Shown here: positions 12,855 to 24,985 of the stretch, in pieces
Numbering within the stretch: the first letter of the stretch is position 1
How the letters are laid out: each line of letters opens with the position of its first letter
Source: Maea johnstoni
Lineage: Eukaryota > Annelida > Polychaeta > Spionida > Magelonidae
Reading direction: 5' to 3'
DNA: 64,000 bases
Assembly: GCA_963942565.1 (NCBI GenBank)
Contig: OZ012686.1
Coordinates: forward strand, 29,944,113-30,008,112
Made by a program: the position numbers and the translations under genes
The notes under the pieces: model-generated
Seen by the model: the letters and a program-made list of their open reading frames with translations, nothing else
The model's database searches: none
What the model was told of the DNA's origin: nothing

Positions 12855-13224
12855 TCAAAACTGTCACTCTCTCTTCGCCGCTGTGAGTATTGATGGGTTT
12901 AAGATGTAAAACCCTGCTAATACTAGTATCCATGGCTGATTCAGATACAAATATCAGATCTATGCGCCGCCGGGGCGCAGTACAATAGAACAGCCGTGTT
13001 TACTGTATGTGAGCAGTGGCAGCAATGATGGTACTTTTCATTATAAATACCTTGCATGCGTTATTGCAGGCAAAGCCTCTGCTCTTTCACCTCCTGGTAT
13101 TTTACAACTTCAGGTTCAAACAAGTTCTCTCTCCTTCAAAGCAGCCAATAGAAAACTGTAAAAAAATATTTTTTTTTGAGAAGTGAGTTAAGAAGAAGTG
13201 CATTTTGGACTTCAAAATAAAAAA

Positions 13225-13970
13225 GAAACTGGAAGAAATTGAAAATCTGTGTGTTAGCCTAGGTAATAGGCTAGCTTTGAAAAGAGAGTTGTGGCCTACA
13301 TTCAGTTGCCTAGTAAGTGTTTCAGAGGTTTCCACATGAGAAGTGAAAATATGTATGTTAGCCTAGCCTCTAGGCTGACTTTGCTTTACATGATGTTGAG
13401 AAGAATGTTGTGGCATACATTCAGTTGCCTGGTAAGTGTTTCTGAGCTTTCCACATGCAAAGTGAAAATCTGTATGTTAGCCTAGATTCTAGGCTGACTT
13501 TGCTATACATGATGTTGAGAAGAGAGTTGTGGCCTACATTCAGTGGCCTAGTATGTGTTTCAGAGCTTTTCACATGAGGAGTGAAAATCTGTATGTAAGC
13601 CTAGCTTCTAGGCTGACTTTGCTCTACATGATGTTGAGAAGAGAGTTGTGGCCTACATGCTGTGACATAGTATAAAGTGTTTCAGAGGTTTCCACATGAG
13701 AAGTGAAAATCTGTATGTAAGCCTAGCTTCTAGGCTGACTTTGCTCTACATGATGTTGAGAAGAGAGTTGTGGCCTACATGCTGTGGCCTAGTATGTGTT
13801 TCAGAGATTTCCGCACAAGAAGGGAAAATCTGTATCCAAGCCTAGCTTCTAGGCTGACTAATTGCTCTAGATACATGATGTTGAGAAGAGAGTTATGGCC
13901 TACAATGATGCTACACATGCATGTGGCCTAGTATGTGTTTCAGAGGTTTCCACTTGAGTTCAGTGTGGCG
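13225..13970. repeat. Tandem array, about 119-bp units
   Basis: About six diverged units each contain GTGAAAATCTGTATGTTAGC, a small palindrome CCTAGCTTCTAGGC, TACATGATGTTGAGAAGAG and TTTCAGAGGTTTCCACATG. GAAAATCTGTATG-like starts occur near 13240, 13347, 13463, 13583, 13705 and 13824. The period is not a multiple of three and carries stops, so it is not coding. Confidence 0.9.
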
Positions 13971-14287
13971 GAGACTCAGTATTTAGTTATGGTAACTGGG
14001 TTAATGCCTATCAATTCCTGCACCACTGATGTTGGGTGAAACTAGTGAATAGCTTAGAATAAAGAGCGTGAAACTGTGCTAGCAGGTTAGCAGAGTTACA
14101 TTTTGTTGCCCACTGCCTAGACACTTGAAAAGCACTTTCATGTCTTATTTACCTCCTTACCAACCCTGCAAAAAAGGGTCTGAGAAAGATTTAGGAAAAC
14201 TACCATTTAAAAATGAGTCGGCTAGCAATCCTTTGAATTCTTGCCCACCAGGTATGTGATGATTTCAATTTAAGTTTCTACCACAGA

Positions 14288-14600
14288 CAGGGACTTAGCC
14301 AGGACCCGTCCTACCTGTCTTTTGGACAGGTAGTTTCCTAAAAAACCTCCTGTTTGGACAGGCAAAATTTTCTATAGTGATTTTTCAATTTTGACTTTTG
14401 GGGTGTAATAACCAAATATGTCCCTAACAAACCACCTTCTAGGACATAGCTGAAGTGTAAATTGCCCTTTTTGACACACTAGGCTATTATTTGTAGCTGG
14501 TATAAGGATTCGAAGGAGATAAGTAGCTAAATCTGGACGGGCAGATATTTTGAAATAGCTGTTTTGGACAGGCATTTTTGAAATCCTGGCTAAGACCCTG
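14288..14600 (+). mobile_element. Family B MITE with perfect TSD
   Basis: CAGGGACTTAGCCAGG to CCTGGCTAAGACCCTG, 313 bp, between identical 8-bp repeats ACCACAGA (14280-14287 and 14601-14608). It lies 43 bp before the foldback element. Confidence 0.95.
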
Positions 14601-14662
14601 ACCACAGACATTTTAGTTTTGATCAACTGGGGAAGACTTTATTACGATGGTGCAAGTGTGAA

Positions 14663-14964
14663 CAGCAGAAAAAAAATATTTAAATTTATTTTCTCCACCG
14701 TTTTTTTACCAAAACAGCAGAAAAAATAAATTTAAATTTATTTTCTCCAACGTTTTTCCAAAAACAGCAGAAAAAATATATTTAAATATATTTTCTCCAA
14801 CGTTTTTCCAAAAACAGCAGAAAAAATATATTTAAATATATTTTCTCCAACGTTTTTCCAAAAACAGCAGAAAAAATATATTTAAATATATTTTCTCCAA
14901 CGTTTTTCCAAAAACAGCAGAAAAAATATATTTAAATATATTTTCTCTGCTGTTTCACATAGTT
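14663..14964 (+). repeat. Left-arm 50-bp tandem repeats of the foldback element
   Basis: CAGCAG recurs at 14663, 14715, 14765, 14815, 14865 and 14915, an almost exact 50-bp period. Each unit holds an AT palindrome (AAATATATTTAAATATATTT) and the spacer TTCTCCAACGTTTTTCC. The outermost two units are diverged; the inner four are nearly identical, suggesting recent homogenisation or amplification. Confidence 0.95.
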
Positions 14965-15443
14965 TGCCCTTCTCCCGCTAGATGTCCCCCTTCACCACTT
15001 CCAAGGGAGCACTCATTATTTGAATTTGATAGTATGTGGTGACCAAAATGGCATGTAAAAGTGGACATAAAAGACCTTTTGGAACATTCATAATTGATAT
15101 TGAATATTGATAAATGAATGAGGAATTTCATAGTTCATTTATGAATTGCAAATATTCACTTTTCATTATGCAGTCGTGACCAGACTCGGCTCTACGACGG
15201 TCAGCGTATATAGGCGTGTCATGAGAGTGGCATGGGGAAAGATCGACTCTGTATTAAAGGAGCATAAGCACGGCCACTTTGCACCTTATCAGTTACTCAG
15301 GAAATCACAAGTTTACCTGAGGGTGGGGGGGGGGGTCTAGTATTTAACAAATGATAAACATGATTCGAGAACGCCCCGACCAACTTCCAGTTTGGTACGA
15401 CATTTGTACTTAGTGTTATAAATTCGCCGCCCATCCAAGGATT

Positions 15444-15524
15444 GGCTTCGTAGCCTAGAGGTTAATTGTCCGGCTCTCACGCGGACGATACGGGTTCAAT
15501 TCGCCGACTCGGATGACCTTTTTT
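15444..15524 (+). repeat. tRNA-Glu-like unit with T6 terminator, left foldback arm
   Basis: An A-box-like TAGCCTAGAGG (15451-15461) and a B-box GGGTTCAATTC (15492-15502) lie at tRNA spacing. Between them a GTCCG/CGGAC stem encloses CTCTCAC, the loop of tRNA-Glu with anticodon CTC. Six T residues (15519-15524) follow as a possible Pol III stop. The acceptor and T stems do not pair properly, so this is a tRNA-derived sequence, not a working tRNA gene. It points toward the palindrome centre. Confidence 0.7.
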
Positions 15525-15589
15525 CATAAGTTTTTTTCTTTTCTTTTTTGAAGATAGAAAATGAAACAACTTTTTCTGTCTATATCTGA

Positions 15590-16350
<761 letters not shown>

Positions 16351-16405
16351 GGGTCAGATATAGACAGAAAAAGTTGTTTCATTTTTTATGTTCAAAAAAG
16401 AAAAG

Positions 16406-16487
16406 AAAAAAGGTCAATCGAGTCGGCGAATTGAACCTGTATCGTCCGCGTGAGAGCCGGACAATTAACCTCTAGGCTACGAAGCCA
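16406..16487 (-). repeat. tRNA-Glu-like unit with T6 terminator, right foldback arm
   Basis: This is the inverse copy of the left-arm unit, with the same A and B boxes, CTCTCAC loop and a T6 run on the minus strand (16406-16411). It differs at only a few positions (for example ATACAGG against ATACGGG before the B box). The two units face each other across the microsatellite core. Confidence 0.7.
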
Positions 16488-16624
16488 ATCCTTGGATGGG
16501 CGGCGAATTTATAACACTAAGCACAAATGTCGTACCAAACTGGAAGTTGGTCGGGGCGTAATAATGAGTGCTCCCTTGGAAGTGGTGAAGGGGGACATCT
16601 AGCGGGAGAAGGGCAAACTATGTG

Positions 16625-16869
16625 AAACAGCAGAGAAAATATATTTAAATATATTTTTTCTGCTGTTTTTGGAAAAACGTTGGAGAAAATATATTTAAAT
16701 ATATTTTTTCTGCTGTTTTTGGAAAAACGTTGGAGAAAATATATTTAAATATATTTTTTCTGCTGTTTTTGGAAAAACGTTGGAGAAAATATATTTAAAT
16801 TTATTTTTTCTGCTGTTTTGGTAAAAAAACGGTGGAGAAAATAAATTTAAATATTTTTTTTCTGCTGTT
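16625..16869 (-). repeat. Right-arm 50-bp tandem repeats of the foldback element
   Basis: CTGCTG occurs at 16660, 16710, 16760, 16810 and 16862, the inverse of the left-arm array but one unit shorter. Divergence again sits in the outer units, matching the left arm unit by unit. Confidence 0.95.
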
Positions 16870-16886
16870 CACACTTGCACCATCGT

Positions 16887-18845
16887 ACTTTATGATTGAG
16901 GTCTACAGAAATGATTTTGAATGTAGTGTAATTAATCTCATTTGCCCTTCTTAACTTTTTATACCCTCCCCAGTGACCCCATCCCACTGTCACCCCAGTC
17001 TTTTGAAAGTTTTCCATTTTGCTTAAGCACCTGTTTACAACAGAATAAGCAAGTGGTCTTTATTTCTATCAGTTTCCAGCAGAATGTTTTTTCCATCTCA
17101 AGTCAAACCCTATTTTATGATTTCAGTTTCCATTGAGTTTTTTCACGAAGCAGAGAAACCTGTCAGATATTGAAGCCATGATTGTTGGGTAGAGTACAAT
17201 CCTCCATTCAGGCTTAAAGCTCAAGTTCAAAGGAGCGAGAAGGTGAACTTCTTTTGTTGTCAAAAAAGAGCCGAAATCTGAATCGTTCTGTTGACATTCT
17301 AGATTTGGGTTGACTATGTCGCTATTGTTGCCAGTGCAAATAAGGTGAGAATCCTTTTCTGGCTTTATTTCTTATCTTTTATCAGGGCATTCTGCTTGAG
17401 GGCCAGTGTGATGAGATCAGTGGCTTAATATCTTGCTAGAATATTTTTAGATTAAAATTCACTAGATTAAGATACCCCACTAGACTCCTGCCTTAGATGT
17501 TAACTCATATATGCCTGTTGCAACCCCAAAAGCCCAACCATTTTGGTGATATCCTTCTGAAAATAGTTGTTGATTTTCCAGAAAATATGTTTAACAGAAA
17601 TACTAACCTGAGACCAAACGACAACTTTCCTGTAATTAAAATAGTTTAAATAATTTATGAATTGACATGATATGTACCTATAGATGTAAAATTGTAAATT
17701 GTCAAAGCTCTTGTCAGAACTGGTCAAGGAAAGCTAGCTGTATATGTATTAACCCATTGATGACTGGAGATCAAGTGTTGTCTGGTTCTATCATAACTTC
17801 AAAAAATCTTTTACTCAATGTCTGTTATTTAGTTTCTTTGGCTGATCCTAGATGACTCCAAAGCTAGAACAAGGAAGTGGAAAGAACTCCCATCTTGTTC
17901 GAGCAAGTGTAGAACTAAATAAGGGTGGGCTCAGTTATGAGTTAGTGAAGGAGTGAGAGAATTGCTTGGCCTAGGGCTAGGCTAGGTAGGTCATGGGGAT
18001 GGGTATAGCCAGTCAATAGTAGCAGGTGCTGGCTCTATTTCCTGACAGCCTTGACTGAACGTAGCAGGTTATCATCTCATTAGCACCTATGTGTCCTTGT
18101 AGCCGCTGTACTTAGTCAGAAGCTCATGTATATATTGTATATACCAGCCCACCTGAATATAACCTAGCTACTAGGCTTCACCCTATTAGGTTTATTAATG
18201 ATATAGGGTCACTTTTACACTTATATTCAAGCCTTATCACTGATAAAGACCTGGATCTGAAAAAAACATAATATGATGGAGTTTACATGTATTGTATGTT
18301 TTAAAGATTGGCTATTGGTTGGAATATAGTATATTTAAGTGTCCTAGATGTGTACAAGTATAGTTAACGTTGCACACATTATTTATGGAGGATAGAAATT
18401 ACCAATACACACTGGTTTCCATTGATTTAAATGTATGTAGGTTCCACTAAGTGGGTGAAGGTGCTATTGAGAAATGAAAGAAAGTATAGTAGTGTTCAAT
18501 TGGACTGGTTTCACTATATTACAACTTTCAAGAATTGTTGATTGAATGTTATGGTCACTGTTTTAATTCAAGAATCCGATAAAATTTTCATGAATTTTAC
18601 TTTTAAAACAAATTATTCACAGGATTTTGTAAGACTGCCCCAGTTTACAATATATATATACACACTTGCATGACGGGTAAAAAATGGTAATTTCTGTTGT
18701 TCTGATATATTTCAAAGATTCTTCTTCATTATCTTTAGACACAAGTAGTAGGCCAAGGTGAATTGCCATGAATGATTAAAGACAGCAGCTATAATAGGAA
18801 ATCAGTCACTATAAAAGGGAATGAATAGAAGCTGACATAGTGATA
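16887..18845. other. Unannotated DNA after the foldback element
   Basis: Nothing recognisable beyond short AT-rich tracts. CTAGGGCTAGGCTAGGTAGG near 17972 is a small local repeat. Confidence 0.6.
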
Positions 18846-19075
18846 AGGCCTAAAAAAAAGTTGTTTGTTTCCTGTAACCCTACCCTAACAAGTTTTTATT
18901 CAAAAAAATCCCTACCCTAAAGTTTTTATCACCCTCCCAACTCCCAACCAACGTAAAATATGCATAAAACACATTTTTGACCAAAAAAATAATGCAAAAA
19001 AAAATCTTTTTACCGACCTACCTACCCTATTTTTTTTCGAGCCGTTACAGAAAACAAGCAATTTTTTTTTAGGCC
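18846..19075. mobile_element. Family F MITE with AGGCCTAAAAAAA ends
   Basis: AGGCCTAAAAAAAAGTTGTT and its inverse near CAAGCAATTTTTTTTTAGGC enclose TTTCCTGTAAC...GTTACAGAAA and repeated CTACCCTA motifs. 230 bp. Confidence 0.85.
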
Positions 19076-19365
19076 TGAAGCACATGTCATATAATAGCAG
19101 TTAAACCTAAAAGGCCTGAATCATGTAGTACTTATGGTGCAATATATGGAAATGACTTCAGTTTAAAATTAACTTAGTGATAAAACACACATCTTAATTA
19201 TGACAGTCACCTAATTGGTCTGAATCATATAGTGAATTATTTTGTATCCGTTGCGCTCTTCCATTAGCCTATTTTTTACCATATGAATCATGTAGTGGGT
19301 GTTTCTCTGTACCACCAAAGTTCAGCATGTACTCCATGCCACCAGGCAACACATGAGGTAGATCA

Positions 19366-19686
19366 AGCTCCTACTCCTAACAAGTTGACATTCTCTTATG
19401 TGATGACCAGGGTTTGACACTTACATTTCAGGCTAGGGGCCCGAAAAGGTCTTTTTATGAAAATTAGTAGTCAAAAACAGGATTTCTGGTTATTTTACAT
19501 ACTTTTTCGGGACCCTAGTCTAAATATCAAGGGCACACAGCAAAATGTAGGGGAATATGCCCCTGGGCCCCTGGGAAAGTCTAACCCTGTTGACCAATCA
19601 GTGTGGTGTAGTACCTGATATGGTAGATAGATGGCACCATCTGATCCTCCTGTAGAAAATACATATGACAGCCTAGAAATCTAGGC
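19366..19686 (+). mobile_element. Family E MITE, internally deleted, with nested insertion
   Basis: TCAAGCTCCTACTCCTAAC and GTTGACATTCTCTTATGTGA precede the insertion at 19408. TTGACCAATCAGTGTGGTGT through GCCTAGAAATCTAGGCTA follow it. The central third of E is missing. Confidence 0.78.
19408..19589. mobile_element. Family G MITE (CAGGGTTTGACACTT) inside family E
   Basis: CAGGGTTTGACACTTACATT to AAAGTCTAACCCTG, 182 bp. Flanks ATGAC and TTGAC match TTGAC in intact E copies, a 5-bp duplication with one change. Confidence 0.82.
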
Positions 19687-19927
19687 TACATATGAGGCTC
19701 ATGCCCCTCTCCAGCCAGACACAGATCAGTCAAAGACCATTCTGACCAGCCAAAAGTCAGGGATTGTTCTAAAATTGGTTTTACATCAATCGGTCGGATT
19801 ATGGTCTTGATTAATTGGGTTTCTTCTCTGTGTAGATTTTGATTTTGGCTTTTAAGGTAATAGATCTGGTGTAGACAGTCAGTAATGAAGCTTAAGTCCA
19901 TGCACATGACTTCCATGACCACAGATA

Positions 19928-20325
19928 CAGGGACCGACGTTAACTTTTGAAGGCACTTGCCCATTCGGGCAGAGCAACCCCAAGATTTACTTGCCCGAAA
20001 AAAAATTCAACTTGCCCCCAAAAATGTTATTTTGCACTTAGTTCATTATTAACACAGTGACATCCTGTTTTGTATGCCTCTTTAGCATTTTTATGAGAAT
20101 AAACTATAGAGGCATACAATTTAGAATGACAATCTCACTGTAAAGGGCAGTGTTTTGCAGAAATAACAACGATAATCTCGGTCTAACTTTTGTATGGGGT
20201 ATTAAAGTGGGAATATTGACTTGCCTGTTCGGGCTTTTAGATTAGGCCATGAACTTGCCCGAAACTCTGTTTTTTACTGTTGAACTTGCCCCGGGCAATA
20301 GGGCAAGCCTTAGCGTCGTACCCTG
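19928..20325. mobile_element. Family G-type MITE (CAGGGACCGACGTTAAC)
   Basis: CAGGGACCGACGTTAACTTT to CTTAGCGTCGTACCCTG, 398 bp. AGATA stands at 19923-19927 and 20326-20330, a perfect 5-bp duplication. ACTTGCCCG/CGGGC motifs are repeated in both orientations inside. Confidence 0.85.
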
Positions 20326-20719
20326 AGATATAGCATTTCAGTCTTTACTTGGTTTTAACTTGTAATATGTTGCAGAAAGTCCTGAATCTGGCTTGAGTGG
20401 TGATGGCTTGATTTTTGAGCCTGTTTGATATGGCAACAGGCACATTTGACTCAAGGTCTTACAAGACCAAATCAAGACAGTTAAAATAACAATATACAAC
20501 CTTTGCTTGGGCTGTCAGGAAGATCTTCGATTAGACATTGTTTTGCTGGAGCTTTGCTTAAGGAGCCCAGGTCATATTGTATTGACCAGTAGAGTTTGTG
20601 AGCATTGGTCACCTTAGATTGACCAGTAGTAGAAGTCCTTCAGGGTGTGAAATTTGCAGAGTGATCTCTTAGCTGAAGGAAACAAGATACTTTCATTGAT
20701 AACTAGAGTTATGTCTTAA

Positions 20720-20928
20720 ACCCTTATGATGCTGGTGGCTAATTTGGCCAACATGAAGTGATGCAAAAAAACTGAGTTGACTGAAACCCTGGCTTAAGGG
20801 TACTTATCTGTGACTGTGAGTACTTAGCAAGAGCGATCCAATGAATACCAACATGACAGGGTTAAGATGGTTTTCAAAAATCTTTGCATCCTTGTGCTTT
20901 GGATGAAAGTAGCCTCAACTTTGAAGGA
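20720..20928 (+). mobile_element. Family D MITE
   Basis: TTAA stands at 20716-20719 and 20929-20932, with one extra A at the left border. It forms an inverted pair with the copy at 21351, enclosing a GC-rich segment. Confidence 0.88.
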
Positions 20929-20934
20929 TTAATA

Positions 20935-21345
20935 GGGGATGAGAGCCAAGGAAAGAAAAAAAAAAAAAAAAATTCTCCAATTATAATTCTTGTTTAATAA
21001 GGTAGAAATGGCCTGTCTCTGTAGCAGAGACTGTTGGTAGATGTGTCTGTGAGCTTTCAGCAGCTGAGTAGCTGTGTTGGCGGCGGCAGGGAGGCCGGCC
21101 GGCCGGGCCGGCAAGCCAGCAGCTAACTAGCTAGCTAGCTGAAGGAGAGAGAGCATGAGGTGGCAGCAGTAGAGTTGTATAAATAGCCACATGAATTCAT
21201 CAGCTGTTGACTATGGTTCCACATCATGGCAGCTCGCTGTAGATACCATCGTCTGCAGGGTGCACCCAGGCAGCGTGTGATGTAAGATGCGTTGTTAAGC
21301 CAGGAACGGCTCTGTGAAGTTTCCGGTATAGGGTAGACACAGGGA
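20935..21345. promoter_or_regulatory. GC-rich segment between inverted family D copies
   Basis: GGCGGCGGCAGGGAGGCCGG and CCGGCCGGGCCGGC occur beside CTAGCTAGCTAGCT. The bounding D copies are in opposite orientation. No coding signal. Confidence 0.18.
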
Positions 21346-21350
21346 CTTAA

Positions 21351-21559
21351 CCTTTCCAATGCTGAGGCTGCTTTCGCCCAAAAGCTCACAAGGACGAAAA
21401 GATAATTGAAAACCAGCTAAAGCCTGTCATATTGGTATTCATTGGATAATTCTCGCTGAGTACTCTCATGTGAGTACCCATGTGCAAGGGTTTCGGTCAT
21501 TTTTTAATGTTTTTTATATCATGTCGTATTGGCCAAATTAGCCACCATCAGCATAAGGG
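21351..21559 (-). mobile_element. Family D MITE, inverted
   Basis: TTAA at 21347-21350; the right border reads TCAA. It opens CCTTTCCAATGCTGAGGCTG and ends AGCATAAGGG. Confidence 0.88.
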
Positions 21560-21565
21560 TCAAAG

Positions 21566-21868
21566 GCAGAATCCACCCTGCCTGTCTTTTGTACAGGCAC
21601 TTCCCTGAAAACCTTTTTGGTTAGGCAAAATATTTGCATGAAGTGTTTTCAATTTTTACTTTTTTGGGGTATAAACCAAGTCATTTTCCTAACAAACCAT
21701 CTTTTAGGACATGGCTGAATTGTAAATTGCCATTTTTTGACACAATAGGCTATTAAATGAAGTTGGTATAAGGATTTGAAGGAGCTGAGTAGCTAAATTT
21801 GGATGAGCAGAAATTTTGGAACTGCTGTTTTGGACAGGCAGTGTTAAAAATCCTGGCTAAGACCCTGG
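21566..21868 (+). mobile_element. Family B MITE
   Basis: CAGAATCCACCCTGCCTGTC to TCCTGGCTAAGACCCTG. The left end is degraded; the interior (TTTTTTGACACAATAGGCTA, GGAGCTGAGTAGCTAAATTT) is typical. It abuts the family D copy ending at 21559. Confidence 0.85.
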
Positions 21869-22284
21869 GTAGACCCCTAAGTTATTTGCAGATAAATAAT
21901 GACATCATTGCTAGGACCGGGTGGGACATCAGTGGGACAGTGGCAGTGTCTTAGAACGAATTGCTGATACCATGTGTTTGTCTCTAGCCCTTTCATGTAG
22001 GAATGACCAAGACTACTTTGTATTTGTATTTGGAAGTTTGGCCTTTAATTAAATGTATTTGTACTTGATAATACCTGGGCCTGCTTTTACATTGCAGAAG
22101 ACGTACACATAAACAGCTTGTGCCATTTATCAATTGAAAAGACCAGATTTGAATTATCTCAGAACCAGATGTCTGGTTGGGTCTTCATCCAGACTTCCAC
22201 TTGGGCCGGCCTAACATGGCTCATTGTGATTTCTGGGCAATGCTACTGGGCATAACCTGCCTCTTTAAAATGGCCTAAACTGGG

Positions 22285-22443
22285 TAGCCAACTAACTCAA
22301 AACTTGTAAGAATGCCCCCAAATGTTTATTGGCCCTGTAGGACCAGTTGAAGTCTTTTTTTACTGGCCGGAAGTGGTTTTTGGAAATCTTTTCTGGCCTC
22401 ACAAGGGCCATAGGACCACTGTTAGTGTTAGTATCGAGCCCTG
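22285..22443 (-). mobile_element. CAGGG-ended MITE, partial
   Basis: The right end reads TTAGTATCGAGCCCTG. The body GGACCAGTTGAAGTCTTTTT recurs near 61225-61290 with ATGCCCCCAAATGTTTA-like sequence. The left end is unclear. Confidence 0.5.
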
Positions 22444-22704
22444 CCTATTCTTTGAAACTATGTGTTTGTGATGCAGTGATGGCCTGGCAAGGCTCTTTTG
22501 AAACCTCCTCCCACTGGGTTAGTGTAGATTTTTTTGTTGTTATTTGAGACTTGCACAGGAAAGGATTCTTTACATTTAATACCTGGAACTGGGAGACTTC
22601 TCTATAATGATGTTGAACTGGGAGACATTCTGCGAATTTTGAGGTTTCTCTGAAACCTCAATCGTGGAGGATGATGAAATGCCAGTCTGCATCCCTAACA
22701 TAGA

Positions 22705-22881
22705 CAGGGTCTGACACTTAGATTTTTGGCTAGGCTTTTTAATAATAAAAAAAATAGTGGTCAAAAACAGGATTTCTGGTCAATATCCATGCTATTTTGG
22801 GCCCCTAGTCTGAGAAATCTAGGGGCCCGCAGCAAAATCTAGGGGCATATGCCCTTGGGCCCCTGGGAAAGTCCAACCCTG
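22705..22881. mobile_element. Family G MITE, second copy of the GTCTGACACTT type
   Basis: CAGGGTCTGACACTTAG to AAAGTCCAACCCTG, 177 bp, with GGGCCCCTAGTCTGAGAAATCT inside split by the usual palindromic GGGCCC blocks. Flanks do not match. Confidence 0.8.
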
Positions 22882-23399
22882 ATCGTTCATGGGTAATATA
22901 TGATTTGAGAAAATATGAAGATGGAATATTCACCATTACTTAGTCCTACTTCCATGCCAGCCATGTACTTGCATGAAAAATGCCTCTCCCCTTAAATGCC
23001 TTAATGGCACTGGTAGACTAGCTCCTTGTCCATGGTTTCATTAAATTATGCTTTTCTCTGTTCTTGTCTAGAGCTATCATTTATTTGGGTAAGTTTTCAT
23101 ATAAAGTACATAGAGATAAAAAAAAATCTTGGCCTAGGACTAAGCTATGGTACTAGGTGCAGGGCCTTAGTCTGTAGGGTGGATGTGTTGGCGTTACCTT
23201 GAGACACACCGTGACATCTATAAGATTTCATCAGAGCTTATGGATAATGCCAATATCATGTCACTAGATAAGAGATTCTACTTGAATGTTTAGATGTTGC
23301 ATAAAGACTATGATTCTATAATGACATACTAATGCATAATTTTTTTTCTACATGAATCACCATTAGTCCTAAAATTATCTTATTGCCCAATCAAGGCAC

Positions 23400-23592
23400 C
23401 CTGTTAGGACTTTGGCAGATTGATTGCACTAGAACAGGTTCAGTACAGTTTCCAGAAAAAAAACATTTCAGACATGCAACATTTCTATAAAGAATTTTCA
23501 ATCATGCCCTTTTTGGGATTAATAAGTAAGTCTTTCCCTAACAAACCTTCTTGTATGACAGGCATCTTCAAGATCCTGGCTAAGAGTCTGTT
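23400..23592 (+). mobile_element. Internally deleted family B MITE
   Basis: Both ends are recognisable (CACCCTGTTAGGACTTTGGC to AGATCCTGGCTAAGAGTCTG), but about 110 bp of the interior is missing compared with full copies. AACAAACCTTCTTGTATGAC marks the retained middle. Confidence 0.7.
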
Positions 23593-23815
23593 TTGGGAGA
23601 GTATTGTTTGCTCTGTAGTCTAAGAGCCTGTAGGAGTGATTGAGTTCCCATTAGGCCGTCTTTACCTGACAGCTATTGACACATAGATCAGTCAGCTGGC
23701 TTCTAGGAGACACTGAAAAGCACCGATAAAAGATAGATGATATTGCCCCATTGCATTGGAAGTCTTTCTACTTACCAGTCGCACACTCAATAAGGTATAA
23801 ACTGATAGTAGGGAT

Positions 23816-24267
23816 TAGTGCTGGGAATCGTGGAAATTTTGCCGCTCGATTGCTCGGCAAGATTGCCGAACGATTAATCGATTATAATCGATTATTTGGT
23901 AGTTCACCTGATATGCAATAACGGCAAAACTATGCATTCATAAAAACTAAAACATTCTTGCTCTACGCATCAATTTCATCCTGAAATAAAGTATCAATGT
24001 AGTGCATACAATAAAACGGAATCATATAAACAATGTTACTTACCAATTCCGCTGGTTCTGTGAGATTATACACTGTAATCCACTCCAGAAGTGAGTTACA
24101 GTGTATCCTGCCGATCGAACGTATCATTCAAGATGGCGGCCGTCTGGTCGTGTTTATTTTCATTATCGCTCGGCAAAGATCGAGCGATGGAAGGCAAGTT
24201 CGATTGATCGGAACTCGGCCCAAAGCGAGCCGAGCAATCGAGTTTGCGATCAATCGTCCCACCACTA
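23816..24267. mobile_element. hAT-type MITE with perfect 8-bp TSD
   Basis: The element starts TAGTGCTGGGAATCG and ends GATCAATCGTCCCACCACTA. The TSD is GTAGGGAT at 23808-23815 and 24268-24275, identical. GATTAATCGATTATAATCGA-type motifs fill the subterminal region. The length of 452 bp without a transposase frame makes it non-autonomous. The perfect TSD suggests a fairly young insertion. Confidence 0.93.
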
Positions 24268-24466
24268 GTAGGGATCCATATATATTTTGGTGTGATTTGA
24301 GTTTAGTAGACTGTCTGAGTGCAAAAGGTTTTAAATGTGTTTTCTTCACCTGGTGAGACAAATGTTGACTAATTTGACCACTGTGACTGGCCACTTTCGC
24401 CACGTTTTACCTTTGTAACTGAAAAACTTGAAGATGCAAAAAAATATTACGGCATAGAAATATAGG

Positions 24467-24468
<2 letters not shown>

Positions 24469-24507
<39 letters not shown>

Positions 24508-24534
24508 ACATCATCATCATCATCATCATCATCA
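24469..24534. repeat. (ATC)n microsatellite
   Basis: About 22 ATC triplets with one AAC variant. Confidence 0.97.
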
Positions 24535-24831
24535 GTTCCTGAGCCCTTTATTAGTACTGTTCCCTTGGTAGCTGCAGTGTGCATTGGTGTGGATTACGTC
24601 CAATAGCATCATGTGGTCACACCAGGTTAATGGGTTACTAAGGCACCTACCTAAGAACTAATATCATCAAAGGCGGATTAATTCCGCATTGCATAAAAAC
24701 CTGTATGTCAAGATCACAACATGAGTGCCATGAATACATGTGATGCATAACAGATATGCTCTAACCGAAAAGCCACAGTCCATTGCATCGCTTTTATAGA
24801 TAGCCAGGTAACTTGGCAGGCTGGCTGCTGG

Positions 24832-24985
24832 ATTAGGCTACTAGTGCCTAAAATGTTGACATTCCCTTCTGTGTTGACCAAGCAGTGTGGTGTAGTACCA
24901 GGTATAGTAGATAGATGGCACCACTTGGTCCTCCTCCTTTCTCTAGCAGTTCATACTCAAGAAATAACCTAGAAATCTAGGCTAG
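24832..24985 (+). mobile_element. Family E MITE, short form
   Basis: TAGGCTACTAGTGCCTAAAA to CCTAGAAATCTAGGCTAG, with GTGTGGTGTAGTACCAGGTA in the middle. About half the element is deleted between CTCTAGCAG and AGAAATAACC. Confidence 0.8.

Noticed and set aside
15444-15516. Functional tRNA-Glu gene
   Set aside because: Acceptor and T stems do not pair, and the sequence lies in a mobile element in two inverted copies.
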